DNA from: Nonomuraea thailandensis
GTDB taxonomy: Bacteria; Actinomycetota; Actinomycetes; Streptosporangiales; Streptosporangiaceae
Direction of reading: 5' to 3'
Length of the DNA: 64,000 nt
Assembly (NCBI RefSeq): GCF_024172165.1
Contig: NZ_JAMZEB010000002.1
Coordinates: forward strand, 9,894,501-9,958,500
Each line of letters begins with the position of its first letter. Positions within the stretch are counted from its first letter, which is position 1. The position numbers and the translations under genes are program-made. Shown one piece after another: positions 34,566-43,293 of this stretch. The notes beneath the pieces are model-generated. The model worked only from the letters and a program-made list of their open reading frames with translations. It made no database searches and had not been told where the DNA came from.

Positions 34566-34940
34566 TCACAACGCCCGGAGACCGTTGATCACCTCGCGGA
34601 GCAGGCTCTCCGTCGGGGTGGCGGCCTTGTCCCTGGGCGGGCGCACCGTCACCAGGCCGTGCTCCAGCAGGTCCCCCAGCAGCACCCGTACGACGCCGAC
34701 GGGCAGGCCCAGGTCGGAGGCCACCTCCACGACGGGCCTGCTCTTGCCCGACACGCAGGACAGCAGGCGCCGGTGCTGGGCGCTCAGCTCGGCCTTGGCC
34801 GGGACGGGCAACCCCGTCGAGACGACGGTCGCCAGCAGGTCGACCTCGGAGGAGGCGGACTTCGTGCGCCCGCGTGCGACCGCGTAGGGCCGCACGACCG
34901 GCCCGGCCTCCTCGTCAACCCACTCGTGCTCGCGGCTCAC
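34566..34940 (-). CDS. DUF742 protein of a second conservon-like unit
   Basis: 124 residues, clearly paralogous to the DUF742 protein on the facing strand (EWVDEEAGPVVRPYAVARGRTKS; VASDLGLPVGVVRVLLGDLLEHGLVTVRPP; ending LLREVINGLRAL as in its partner). The start is GTG 34940, inside the stop codon of the kinase gene upstream (GTGA overlap). No Roadblock or GTPase gene follows on this strand; the next thing downstream is the end of the complete conservon. It could therefore share partners with the other unit. Confidence 0.88.
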   Translation of the reverse strand: MSREHEWVDEEAGPVVRPYAVARGRTKSASSEVDLLATVVSTGLPVPAKAELSAQHRRLLSCVSGKSRPVVEVASDLGLPVGVVRVLLGDLLEHGLVTVRPPRDKAATPTESLLREVINGLRAL

Positions 34941-37219
34941 GATTGAGATCCCCCATCCTGGTCGCTTTCCTGCCGTCCGCGCTGCCAGCCCGACTGGAGC
35001 GAGGAGAGCAGTGCCCTGGTCTCCTCCGGCGAACGCTCCTCGATCGGTGGCGTGGCGGGTGGCTCCTGGTTGAGCCGCTGCGGCAGCCCCGTCTGCCGTT
35101 CCCGCTGCGGCAGCCCCGCGGACCGCTGGCGCTGCGGCAGTCCCGCCGTGCGCTCGCGGCGGGGCATCTGCTGCGGTGGTGCGTCGTCCTGCGGCGGGGC
35201 CTGCTGCGGCAGGGCCGCCGGGGAGGACGCGGCGCCGTTGCGCCTGTTGGTCCGGACGCGCCGCGGCAGCTCGCCCGGCCCGGTGGCCTCCTGGAGGTCC
35301 GAACGGATCACCGACACCGGCTCGAACTCCATCGGCTGCACCGGCATCGCCATCGGCTCCACCAGCGTGCCGGGCACGAGCACGATGGCCGTGGTGCCCC
35401 CGTACGGCGACGGCTTGAGCGTGACCCTGATGCCGTGCCTGGCCGCGAGCATGCCGACCACCGCGAACCCCAGCCGCTCGGTCTGCGAGGCGTCGAACTC
35501 CGGCGGGCTGGCCAGCCGCTCGTTGATGGCCCTGCGCGTGGCCTCGTCCATGCCCAGGCCGCGGTCCTCGATCTCGACCGCGAAGCCCCTGCCGACCATC
35601 TCGCCGTGCACGGAGACCTCGTTGCTGGGCGAGGAGAAGGTGGTGGCGTTCTCGATCAGCTCGGCGAACAGGTGCATGAGGTCGGCCACCGCCGAGCCGG
35701 AGACGCCTGCCTCGGGCATCGGGTAGACGCGTACCCGGGTGTACTCCTCGACCTGGGCGGCGGCGCCGCTGAGCACGTCCTCCATCGGGATGACGCCGCG
35801 CCACCTGCGGCCCGCGGCGCCGCCGGAGAGCAGCACCAGGCCCTCCGCGTGGCGGCGCATGCGGGTGGTCAGGTGGTCGAGCTTGAACAGGCGCTCCAGC
35901 GCCTCGGGCTCCTCGGTCTGGCGCTGCATCTCGTCCAGCAGCCTGAGCTGGCGCTGCAGCAGCGACTGGCTGCGCCTGGCCAGGTTCCGCAGCGCCTCGG
36001 AGACGCCCTCGCGCAGCTTGGCCTGCTCGACGGCGGCGTCCACGGCGGTGCTCTGCACGCTGTCGAAGGCCGCCGCCAGGTCGCGGACCTCGCTGGTCGA
36101 CTTCTGGCTCACCGCGATGGGCGGGGCCTCGGCCGCGATGTCCACGGGCTCGCCCTTGCGCAGCTTGGCCACCACGTCGGGCAGCCTGATCTCCGCCAGG
36201 TCCAGCGCGGTACGGCGCAGCGTCCCGAGCTCGCGGGTGAGCCTGCGGCCGATCCTGATGGAGATGACGATCGAGACGATGACCGCGATCAGGCCGAGCG
36301 CGCCGGCGACCCCGGCCCGCACCGCGATGGCCACGCCCGCGGGCTCCATCCTGGCCAGCAGCTTGTCACCGGTGCGCCAGACGGACTCGCGGTACTCCTT
36401 CTGCACCTGGTCCGAGATGCCCCGCCAGAGGTCCAGGTCCAGCGGCTCGCCGCCGATGTAGGCCTCCAGGAGGTTCTCCATGGTGACGTAGCGGGGCGAG
36501 AAGTACAGCTTCTCGAACGGAGCCCGCAGCTCGGTGTCGAGGTTGGCCAGCGCCTTGGGGAACAGGTGCTTGCGGGTGCCGTCGATGGCGGCCAGCAGGT
36601 GCACGTCGTGCATGCTCGCCCGCCCGTTCGAGGCGACGATCAGGGCGTGCTCGCGGGCCAGCAGCTCGCGCACCTCGTCGGCCGAGATCAGGCCCTGCGC
36701 CTGCAGCGCCAGCTCCAGGTCCGTGCTCATCGTCAGCCGGGAGTAGAGCAGGTGCACCTCGTCGGAGATCTTCGCGTACTCGGTGACGAGGCCGCCCGGG
36801 GTGAGCCGGCGGTCGTCCACCTTGCGCCGGATGTCCGGGAGCCGGTCGATCGTCTCGAAGACCGTCTGGAGCTGGGTCTTCATGTCGTCCGTGAGCGCCG
36901 ACTGCGCGTCCTCGCCGAGCGCCCGCTGGCGCAGCGTCTTGTTGTTGTTGTCCACCTTGGCGCGGGCCTTGGCCAGCGCGTCCGGGTCGCTGCCCGTGCC
37001 GGCCAGGCGCTCGGCGGAGGCCAGGCGCTCGGTCTGGAGGTTGCCGACCAGGCCGTCGGTGTGGTTGATGACATCGGTCCAGATGCTCTCGACCTTGAGC
37101 AGGTTGAGAGCCTCTCCCGACGTGGTGCTCGCGGCGAAGCCCCAGAGCGCGATCAGGGAGATCAAGGGGATGACGAGCAGCGTCGAGATCTTGAACCTGA
37201 TGGATCTGCCCGATGCCAT
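34937..37219 (-). CDS. Conservon-type sensor kinase-like protein (second CvnA)
   Basis: About 760 residues, same architecture as the facing CvnA: N-terminal helix (ISTLLVIPLISLIALWGFA), NIT-like extracellular domain, second helix (AGALGLIAVIVSIVISI), HAMP, and HATPase (FAELIENATTFSSPS, VEIEDRGLGM). The C-terminal tail has short repeats GLPQR (AGLPQRQRSAGLPQRE, QTGLPQR) and Pro/Gln-rich sequence. ATG 37219 fits, with GGGAGCAGG upstream. It is translationally coupled to the DUF742 gene downstream and forms a minimal two-gene unit facing the complete conservon. Confidence 0.9.
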   Translation of the reverse strand: MASGRSIRFKISTLLVIPLISLIALWGFAASTTSGEALNLLKVESIWTDVINHTDGLVGNLQTERLASAERLAGTGSDPDALAKARAKVDNNNKTLRQRALGEDAQSALTDDMKTQLQTVFETIDRLPDIRRKVDDRRLTPGGLVTEYAKISDEVHLLYSRLTMSTDLELALQAQGLISADEVRELLAREHALIVASNGRASMHDVHLLAAIDGTRKHLFPKALANLDTELRAPFEKLYFSPRYVTMENLLEAYIGGEPLDLDLWRGISDQVQKEYRESVWRTGDKLLARMEPAGVAIAVRAGVAGALGLIAVIVSIVISIRIGRRLTRELGTLRRTALDLAEIRLPDVVAKLRKGEPVDIAAEAPPIAVSQKSTSEVRDLAAAFDSVQSTAVDAAVEQAKLREGVSEALRNLARRSQSLLQRQLRLLDEMQRQTEEPEALERLFKLDHLTTRMRRHAEGLVLLSGGAAGRRWRGVIPMEDVLSGAAAQVEEYTRVRVYPMPEAGVSGSAVADLMHLFAELIENATTFSSPSNEVSVHGEMVGRGFAVEIEDRGLGMDEATRRAINERLASPPEFDASQTERLGFAVVGMLAARHGIRVTLKPSPYGGTTAIVLVPGTLVEPMAMPVQPMEFEPVSVIRSDLQEATGPGELPRRVRTNRRNGAASSPAALPQQAPPQDDAPPQQMPRRERTAGLPQRQRSAGLPQRERQTGLPQRLNQEPPATPPIEERSPEETRALLSSLQSGWQRGRQESDQDGGSQS

Positions 37220-37275
37220 GACACCTGCTCCCGGATAGAAGATCGCGGGAGAGAATAGCACCGAAACAGATGCTT

Positions 37276-37959
37276 TTAAGATCGACTAGCGATAAATCTG
37301 TGATATGTCGGGAAATTTGCGGCCATGGCGGCGCGTGCGGCGCTCCGCTGCCACGTGAGCCGTACGAGCCAGCCCGCCAGGACGGCCAGCAACGCCACCT
37401 CGGCCCCCAGCAGCAACCGCTCGACGAGCCCGATCATCACCCGCTCGCCCGGCATGGCCACGTACGTGATGGCCAGCAGCCCGAACCCTCCCGCCAGGGC
37501 CACCCACTCCACCACCCGCGCCACGGGCTTCCAGGAGGCGTCTGAGGCCAGCCTGGGCACCAGCAGCGCGCCGGCGGCGGGCAGGCTCACGAACGCCGCG
37601 ATCGAGACGTACCGGTGGATCTGGGCCGCCAGGTCGAGGTCCTGGCCGATGGGTGTGGTCGGGACCACCGCGGCCACCACGAGAGCACCCGACCACACCG
37701 TCAGCAACCACTGCGGCGCCCCCTTGACGGGCGCCCCCACGGACCGCAGCCCCGCCAGCAGTGCCAGGGACCCGATTCCGAGCACCGCCATCGCGACCTC
37801 CGTGACGCCCCCGCGGTCGGACACGGCGTACTCGCTGATGGTGACGTTCATGGGGTCGAGGTAGGGGTCGGGGCCGAACTGGCCCGCCACCACGGCGACC
37901 ACCGAGAACAGGATCGAGGCGCAGGCGATCCAGGGGGAGAGCCTCTTCACTGCGGTCAT
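37276..37959 (-). CDS. DUF998 family membrane protein
   Basis: 227 residues, about six transmembrane segments. It shows the DUF998 pattern: SPWIACASILFSVVAVVAGQF, NVTISEYAVSDRGG (the conserved exterior loop after the first helix), and QIHRYVSIAAFVSLP. ATG 37959 is preferred (GGAGAGTTGG site upstream). Function of the family is unknown. It lies after the xylose genes in the same direction but 195 bases away, past a terminator-like structure, so it is probably separately transcribed. Confidence 0.82.
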   Translation of the reverse strand: MTAVKRLSPWIACASILFSVVAVVAGQFGPDPYLDPMNVTISEYAVSDRGGVTEVAMAVLGIGSLALLAGLRSVGAPVKGAPQWLLTVWSGALVVAAVVPTTPIGQDLDLAAQIHRYVSIAAFVSLPAAGALLVPRLASDASWKPVARVVEWVALAGGFGLLAITYVAMPGERVMIGLVERLLLGAEVALLAVLAGWLVRLTWQRSAARAAMAANFPTYHRFIASRS

Positions 37960-38060
37960 GCCACCAACTCTCCCGGCCCGCCCCGTTCCCGGCATCCGGT
38001 CCCATCCCCGACCCGACCCTGAGCCGCCCCTGAGTCAGGGCACGCCGGCCCCCTGGACGG

Positions 38061-38120
38061 CTTCCCGCTCCCCCGGAGAGCTTCCCGCTCCCCCGAGGGG
38101 CTTCCCGCTCCCCGGAGGGC
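38061..38120. repeat. Three 20-bp tandem repeats
   Basis: Units CTTCCCGCTCCCCCGGAGAG, CTTCCCGCTCCCCCGAGGGG and CTTCCCGCTCCCCGGAGGGC at 38061, 38081 and 38101, exactly 20 bp each, lying between the end of xylB and the start of the DUF998 gene. Confidence 0.85.
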
Positions 38121-38142
38121 AGGTGGCAGCCCTCGGGGGAGC
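38087..38142 (-). terminator. Likely terminator after xylB
   Basis: GCTCCCCCGAGGG at 38087-38099 is exactly complementary in inverse to CCCTCGGGGGAGC at 38130-38142, a 13-bp stem just beyond the xylB stop. The loop contains the third tandem repeat. No T-run follows, which is usual for actinomycete terminators. Confidence 0.5.
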
Positions 38143-38154
38143 GCAGGAGCGCCG

Positions 38155-39588
38155 TCAGTCGAGGATGTGCCCCGTGGCGCGGGCGTAGCGGTCGCGGATC
38201 GCGGGGATCGCCTCGCCCTCGTACACGGCCGTGTCGCCCGATCGCCAGTCAGGGGTGGTCACCAGCGTGGCGGCCTGGTGGGCGGCGCCGTCGGCGACGT
38301 ACTCGGCGGGCGGCGGCACCGTGATCGGGACACCGAAGATCGTGGGGGCGATCCGGCGGACCGCCTCCGATCGGGCCGCGCCGCCGATCAGCAGCACCCG
38401 CTCCGGCCGCAGGGCCAGCGCGTCGAGCGCGTCGGCCAGGCCGCAGAGCATGCCTTCGATGGCGGCCCGCGCCAGGTGGGCGGGGGTGGAGGTGGCCAGC
38501 GTGAGGCCGTGGACGGAGCCGGTCGCGGTGGGCCGGTTCGGGGTGCGCTCACCCTCCAGGTACGGGACCAGCGTGAGGCCGCCGGCGCCGGGAGGCGCCT
38601 GGAGGGCGAGGCTGCCGAGCTCGTCCAGGGAGACCCCGGTGATGCGGGCGGCGGCGTCCATGACGCGGGCGGCGTTGAGCGTGCACACCAGCGGCAGGAA
38701 GCGCCCCGTGGCGTCGGCGAAGCCGGCGACCGCGCCGGTGGGGTCGGCGCTGGACGTCTCCGCGACCGCGAACACCGTGCCGGACGTCCCCAGCGACACC
38801 ACGACGTCACCCGGCCGGGCTCCCACGCCCAGTGCGGCTGCCATGTTGTCGCCCGTGCCGGGGGCTATCAGGATCGGACCGGGCCCTCCGGCCACGGCCG
38901 CGCCCGCCTCCTCGGCCGGCCCCAGCACCCTGGGCAGCAGCGGGACCGCGCCGAAGGCGGCCTTGAGCAGGTCCGTACGGTAGGCGCCGGTCGCGGGCGA
39001 CCAGTAGCCGGTGCCCGAGGCGTCACCCCGGTCGGTGACCAGGTGCGACAGCGGAGGCAGCGGCGCGTCCGCCCAGGCCGCGGCGGAGAACGGGACGCCG
39101 GAGGCCAGCGCGCCCGACAGCCGCCAGGTGAGCCAGTCGTGCGGCAGGCACACGGCGGCCGTGCGGCGGGCGTTGTCCGGCTCGTGCTCGGCCAGCCAGC
39201 GCAGCTTGGTCACCGTGAACGACGCCACGGGCACCGAGCCCACGCCGTCGGCCCACGCCTGTGGCCCGCCCAGCTCGGCGATCAGGTCGAGGGCCGCCTG
39301 GGCGGAGCGGGTGTCGTTCCACAGCAACGCGTCGCGCACGACATTTCCGGACTCGTCGAGGCAGACCATGCCGTGCTGTTGCCCGCCCACACTGATGGCG
39401 GCCACACCGTCGAGCCCACCGGCCTCCTCGATGGCCCGCAACAACGCGGCCCACCAGTGGGAGGGGTGCACCTCGGTGCCCGTCGGGTGAGCGGCACGGC
39501 CCTGCCGGACCAGCTCTCCCGTCTCCGCGTCTCGAATGACGACCTTGCAACTCTGCGTGGAGGAATCGACCCCAGCGACCAGCGTCAC
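38155..39588 (-). CDS. xylB: Xylulokinase
   Basis: 477-residue FGGY-family carbohydrate kinase phosphorylating D-xylulose with ATP. Seen: AGVDSSTQSCKVVI N-terminal phosphate loop, VGGQQHGMVCLD (the xylulokinase form of the substrate motif), LLWNDTRSA, GTGDNMAAALGVG, SLGTSGTVFA, and LIGGAARSEAVR in the C-terminal ATP domain. Its start overlaps the xylA stop by 4 bases, so xylA-xylB is one coupled operon. Length is as expected (about 480). Confidence 0.93.
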   Translation of the reverse strand: MTLVAGVDSSTQSCKVVIRDAETGELVRQGRAAHPTGTEVHPSHWWAALLRAIEEAGGLDGVAAISVGGQQHGMVCLDESGNVVRDALLWNDTRSAQAALDLIAELGGPQAWADGVGSVPVASFTVTKLRWLAEHEPDNARRTAAVCLPHDWLTWRLSGALASGVPFSAAAWADAPLPPLSHLVTDRGDASGTGYWSPATGAYRTDLLKAAFGAVPLLPRVLGPAEEAGAAVAGGPGPILIAPGTGDNMAAALGVGARPGDVVVSLGTSGTVFAVAETSSADPTGAVAGFADATGRFLPLVCTLNAARVMDAAARITGVSLDELGSLALQAPPGAGGLTLVPYLEGERTPNRPTATGSVHGLTLATSTPAHLARAAIEGMLCGLADALDALALRPERVLLIGGAARSEAVRRIAPTIFGVPITVPPPAEYVADGAAHQAATLVTTPDWRSGDTAVYEGEAIPAIRDRYARATGHILD

Positions 39589-40730
39589 CCACGAACTCCT
39601 AACAAGTGCTCCAGCGCAAGCTGGTTCAGATGGGAGAAATGGTATCCGCGCCGGGCCGCTGCCTCAGGATCGAAGTCGTCCGCGGCCAGATCGGCCAGCG
39701 TCTCGCCGCGGTTGAGCGTGGGCAGGCCGAGCTCCTCGACGCGGGAGGCCCGCATCGCCTCACGCACCTCCGGGTCCGCGCGGAAGTTTCGGGCCTTGTC
39801 CCGGAGGATCAGGTACGTCCGCATGTTGGCGGCGGCCGAAACCCACACGTCCCCGGGGTCCTCGGTACGCAAAGGCTTGTAGTCGAAGTGCCTCGGCCCG
39901 TCGTAACCGCCGTGCTCCAGCAGGTCGACCAGGAAGAACGCGCTCATCACGTCACCGTGGCCGAAGATCAGGTCCTGGTCGAAGCGGGGGCCGTGCTGGC
40001 CGTTGAGGTCGATGTGGAAGAGCTTGCCGTGCCAGAGCGCCTGGGCGACCCCGTGCACGAAGTTGAGCCCGGCCATCTGCTCGTGGCCGACCTCGGGGTT
40101 GAGGCCGACCATCTCCGGATGTTCGAGCTCGCCGATGAACGCGAGGGCGTGGCCGATCGTGGGCAGCAGGATGTCGCCGCGGGGCTCGTTCGGCTTGGGC
40201 TCGATGGCGAAGCGCAGATCGTAGCCGCGCTCGCGGACGTAGCCGCAGAGCAGGTCGACGGCCTCCTTGTAGCGGCCGAGCGCGGCGCGGACGTCCTTGG
40301 CCGCGTCGGACTCGGCCCCCTCGCGGCCGCCCCAGCACACGTAGGTGGAGGCGCCCAGCGAGGCGGCCAGGTCGAGGTTGCGCATGACCTTGCGCAGGGC
40401 GTAGCGGCGCACGTCGCGGTCGTTGCTGGTGAAGGCGCCGTCGCGGAAGACGGGGTGGGTGAACAGGTTCGTGGTGGCCATGGGCACCTTCAGCCCGGTT
40501 TCGGCAAGCGCTTTCCGGAAGGACGCGATCGCCCGCTCGCGATCGGGTTCGACGGCGAGCAGGTCGTCGTCGTGGAAGGTGACGCCGTAGGCCCCCAGCT
40601 CGGCAAGCCGGTGCACGCTCTCGACCGGATCGAGGGGCGCCCGAGCGGCGTCCCCGAACGGATCGCGCGCCTGCCAGCCGACCGTCCACAGACCGAACGT
40701 GAATCGATCGTCAGGGGTTGGCTCGTACAT
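39585..40730 (-). CDS. xylA: Xylose isomerase
   Basis: 381-residue TIM-barrel isomerase converting D-xylose to D-xylulose. All active-site elements are visible: VTFHDDDLL (catalytic His/Asp pair), CWGGREG, AIEPKPNEPRGD (metal-bridging Glu and catalytic Lys), NPEVGHEQMAG, FHIDLNGQ and DQDLIFGHGD (metal ligands), and HFDYKPLR. It is of the shorter Actinobacterial (class I) type. The 43 bases before its ATG hold a pair of operator-like direct repeats. No XylR-type repressor gene is adjacent in the window. Confidence 0.96.
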   Translation of the reverse strand: MYEPTPDDRFTFGLWTVGWQARDPFGDAARAPLDPVESVHRLAELGAYGVTFHDDDLLAVEPDRERAIASFRKALAETGLKVPMATTNLFTHPVFRDGAFTSNDRDVRRYALRKVMRNLDLAASLGASTYVCWGGREGAESDAAKDVRAALGRYKEAVDLLCGYVRERGYDLRFAIEPKPNEPRGDILLPTIGHALAFIGELEHPEMVGLNPEVGHEQMAGLNFVHGVAQALWHGKLFHIDLNGQHGPRFDQDLIFGHGDVMSAFFLVDLLEHGGYDGPRHFDYKPLRTEDPGDVWVSAAANMRTYLILRDKARNFRADPEVREAMRASRVEELGLPTLNRGETLADLAADDFDPEAAARRGYHFSHLNQLALEHLLGVRG

Positions 40731-40754
40731 GGTTCGATGCTCCCCTGGCGATCA

Positions 40755-40780
40755 GTTGTTCACAAGCGGTTGTTCACAAG
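40755..40780 (-). promoter_or_regulatory. Duplicated operator-like site before xylA
   Basis: GTTGTTCACAAG occurs twice, at 40755-40766 and 40769-40780 (14-bp period). Each contains TTGTNNACAA, symmetric except at its centre. The second copy spans the stop codon of the small gene upstream. Layout fits a repressor site for xylAB, but a simple local duplication is also possible. Confidence 0.4.
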
Positions 40781-40965
40781 CCCGACGGATCGCGCCCCAC
40801 GCTGATCTCCTCGGCGATCCTCCTGATGTCCGTCACCTCGACGCCCGAAGCCGGGGGCAGGTGGCGCATCAAGGCCTCCATCACCACGGGGACGGGCTGA
40901 CCGGCGAACCGCCCCGCGACCCCGTGAACCACCCTGAACAGCGTTGCATCGTCAGTGTCGTGCAT
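40774..40965 (-). CDS. Small protein preceding xylA, function unknown
   Basis: 63 residues, acidic, predicted as three helices (FRVVHGVAGRF, PVPVVMEALMRHL, DIRRIAEEI). It resembles the small three-helix-bundle proteins common in actinomycetes, which have no assigned role. The gene is supported by a strong ribosome site, GAGGAGAGG, 4 bases before the ATG. It lies 43 bases upstream of xylA in the same direction and may be the first gene of the xylose operon. No enzymatic motif. Confidence 0.6.
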   Translation of the reverse strand: MHDTDDATLFRVVHGVAGRFAGQPVPVVMEALMRHLPPASGVEVTDIRRIAEEISVGRDPSGL

Positions 40966-41124
40966 CGGCCTCTCCTCGGTCGGGTACCCGGAGAACGCTA
41001 CGGCCTCGCCCCGACAGTTCGCTCGCTACTCCGGCCCGCGTGTCGGTTCGTCCTCATCTGGCCATCGCTAGATATATGCGCGTTCAACTATTTTGGAAGG
41101 GGACTTTGTTGAAAGGGGCACATC

Positions 41125-41634
41125 ATGCCGGTACAGCGGCTCAACCACGCGGTCCTCTACGTCCGTGACGTGGAGCGCAGCGTGGCCTTCTACCGGGAGG
41201 CACTCGGCTTCGAGGTCGTCATGGGCATGCGAGGGGCCGCCTTCCTCCAGGCCCCCGGCTCCTCCAACGATCACGACCTGGGCCTGTTCCAGATCGGCGA
41301 GCAGGCCTCCCCCTCCTCCGCCGGGCACACCTCCGTCGGCCTCTACCACCTGGCGTGGGAGGTCGACACCCTGGAGGAGCTGGAGCGCGTGCAGGCCAAG
41401 CTGGCCGAGCTCGGCGCGCTGGTCGGCTCCTCCGACCACAGCACCACGAAGGCGCTGTACGCCAAGGACCCCGACGGGCTGGAGTTCGAGGTGTCGTGGC
41501 TGGTGCCCGCCTCGCTGCTGACCGACGAGATCATCGCCGGGCGCGCCGGGATCCGGCCGCTCGACCTGGACGCCGACAAGCAGCGGTACGGCGCGCAGAC
41601 CCGGGGCGGAGTGGGCGTGTCCATCCCCGCTTGA
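41125..41634 (+). CDS. VOC family protein (glyoxalase/extradiol dioxygenase fold)
   Basis: 169 residues with two paired beta-alpha-beta-beta-beta motifs. Seen: LNHAVLYVRDVERSVAFYREALGFEVV with the first metal His, HTSVGLYHLAWEV with the second, and AKDPDGLEFEVSW with the metal Glu. All three usual ligands are present, so it probably binds a divalent metal. Longer than glyoxalase I (about 130) and close to CatE-type dioxygenase-like proteins; the substrate is unknown. A GAAAGGGG site lies upstream of the ATG in an AT-rich leader. Confidence 0.85.
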   Translation: MPVQRLNHAVLYVRDVERSVAFYREALGFEVVMGMRGAAFLQAPGSSNDHDLGLFQIGEQASPSSAGHTSVGLYHLAWEVDTLEELERVQAKLAELGALVGSSDHSTTKALYAKDPDGLEFEVSWLVPASLLTDEIIAGRAGIRPLDLDADKQRYGAQTRGGVGVSIPA

Positions 41635-41674
41635 CGTACCGTGGGGATGACGGCCCTTTCACGGAGAAACGGTC

Positions 41675-41926
41675 ATGCCAAGCGATCCTGATCACGTGCT
41701 CGACGCCATCGACGGTGTCGTCGACGAGTGGGAGACGCTGAGCGCCGACGCCATGCGGTGGGCGCCTCCCGAGAACAAGAGCCCCGACCTCATGACCGAG
41801 GTGGGCGAGATCTTCGGCCCGCTCTTCAACGCCTTCTCGCAGGCGCTGCGGCCGGTGGGCGACGCCTTCGAGCGCGCATTGCGCATGCTGGACGACGAGG
41901 ACGACGGCGGGCCCCGACCGACCTGA
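41675..41926 (+). CDS. Small acidic protein, function unknown
   Basis: 83 residues, mostly helical and acidic (ending MLDDEDDGG). No membrane segment or known motif. It is supported by a ribosome site (GGAGAAACGG) before the ATG and codon use like its neighbours. It follows the VOC gene by 40 bases and may be co-transcribed. Confidence 0.6.
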   Translation: MPSDPDHVLDAIDGVVDEWETLSADAMRWAPPENKSPDLMTEVGEIFGPLFNAFSQALRPVGDAFERALRMLDDEDDGGPRPT

Positions 41927-41994
41927 CGCGCCGCCCCGGGCCCGCCGCCTCAGCCGGCGCGAGGCGCGGCCTCAGCCGGCAGCGGCGTGCGGGC

Positions 41995-43278
41995 TCAGTC
42001 GGTGGCGCGCCTGCGGCGGGCCCTGCGCGGGTAGGCCTTGGCGGTCTCGGCCAGGCGTACGGCGTGCTCGGCCTGCCTGCGCCAGTGCCCGTAGGCGTCG
42101 CCGCGCTGCGCCAGCCGGTCGAGCTCGCTCATCGTGGCCAGCGGGATGAACGCCGGCTCGGCGTCGCGCCACGGCGTGCCCGGCAGCGGCATGAACGTGT
42201 GGGTGTGGATGCGCGCCCCCAGGTCGGCCAGGTCGCTCGCGAGCCGCAGCGACTGCGCCTGGTCCGACTCCGACTCCCCCGGCATGCCGAAGATGAAGTC
42301 GACGTTCGGCCGGAAGCCGTGCTCGACGGCGATCCTGACGGCGTCGCGTACGGGCGAGGTGTCGTGCCCGCGCCCCGAGGCGGCCAGAACCCGGTCGGAT
42401 CCCGACTGCGCCCCAATGATCAGGTTGTCGTTGGCGACGTACCGTTTGAGCAGCCGCATGGCCTCGGGGCTGACGTGCTCGGGCCGCACCTCGGAGGGGA
42501 AGCTGCCGAAGAAGACCCGGCCGTGCGGCGGCAACTCCTCCTTCACCCCGGCCAGCAGCTCCTCCACCGCCCCGAGGTCGGGGTCGGGCCCGGGGGAGCC
42601 GTACGACAGCGAGGTCGGCGTGATGAACCGCACGTCGCGCAGGCCCCGCTCGACCATGCCGCGCACGTGCTCGCGCACGCTGGCCACCGACCGGTGGCGG
42701 AACTGCCCGCCGAACATGAACGGCGTCTGGCAGAAGCGGCACGTGTAGCGGCAGCCCCGGGTGATCTCGATCGGCCCGCTCCTGCCGGCGAACGAGGGGA
42801 ACGCGTCGAGCGGGAGCTGCGGCGCGGGCCTGGTGCGCAGCGCGACGCCGTCGGAGTCCTTGATCGCCAGGCCGGGGACGGCGGTGAGCGGCGTGTCGTC
42901 CTGGAGCGCCCGGACGAGGGAGATGATCGTCGACTCGCCCTCGCCGATGCCCGCCAGGTCCCAGCCCGCGTCGATGACCTGCTGCGGCTCGGCGGTGGCG
43001 TGCACGCCGCCCGCGATGTGCAGCCCGCGCTCGCCGCTGCGCGCCCTGACCTCGGCCAGCTCGGTGGCCATGGCCTCGGCGTCGGGCGAGTAGAACGACC
43101 AGAGCACGAGCACCCGGTCGGCCTCGCTGGCCAGGATGTGCCCGGCGGTCTCCTCGGGGGTGGTGCCGAGCCGCAGCTCGTGCTCGACCCCCGCGGTCTC
43201 CAGGGCGGCGAGCAGCGCGTGCACGCCGTAGGTCACCGCCTTGCGGTATCGGACCACCACACACACTGCCAGCGCCAC
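41995..43278 (-). CDS. B12-binding/radical SAM domain enzyme
   Basis: 427 residues. The N-terminal 150 residues form a cobalamin-binding-like Rossmann domain (LVLWSFYSPDAEAMA, GGVHATAEPQQVIDAGWDLAGIGEGE). The radical SAM core carries the cluster Cys176, Cys180 and Cys183 (RGCRYTCRFCQ, CxxxCxxC). It continues RHRSVASVREHV, and FIFGMPGESESD typical of the family. The layout resembles the MJ_1487-like B12/radical SAM group (family name from memory). The usual His of the base-off B12 motif is not obvious. Reaction unknown; methylation of an unactivated carbon is one possibility. The C-terminus is very Arg-rich (RRARRRR). Confidence 0.8.
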   Translation of the reverse strand: MALAVCVVVRYRKAVTYGVHALLAALETAGVEHELRLGTTPEETAGHILASEADRVLVLWSFYSPDAEAMATELAEVRARSGERGLHIAGGVHATAEPQQVIDAGWDLAGIGEGESTIISLVRALQDDTPLTAVPGLAIKDSDGVALRTRPAPQLPLDAFPSFAGRSGPIEITRGCRYTCRFCQTPFMFGGQFRHRSVASVREHVRGMVERGLRDVRFITPTSLSYGSPGPDPDLGAVEELLAGVKEELPPHGRVFFGSFPSEVRPEHVSPEAMRLLKRYVANDNLIIGAQSGSDRVLAASGRGHDTSPVRDAVRIAVEHGFRPNVDFIFGMPGESESDQAQSLRLASDLADLGARIHTHTFMPLPGTPWRDAEPAFIPLATMSELDRLAQRGDAYGHWRRQAEHAVRLAETAKAYPRRARRRRATD

Positions 43279-43293
43279 GCCCCGCAGCGTAGC

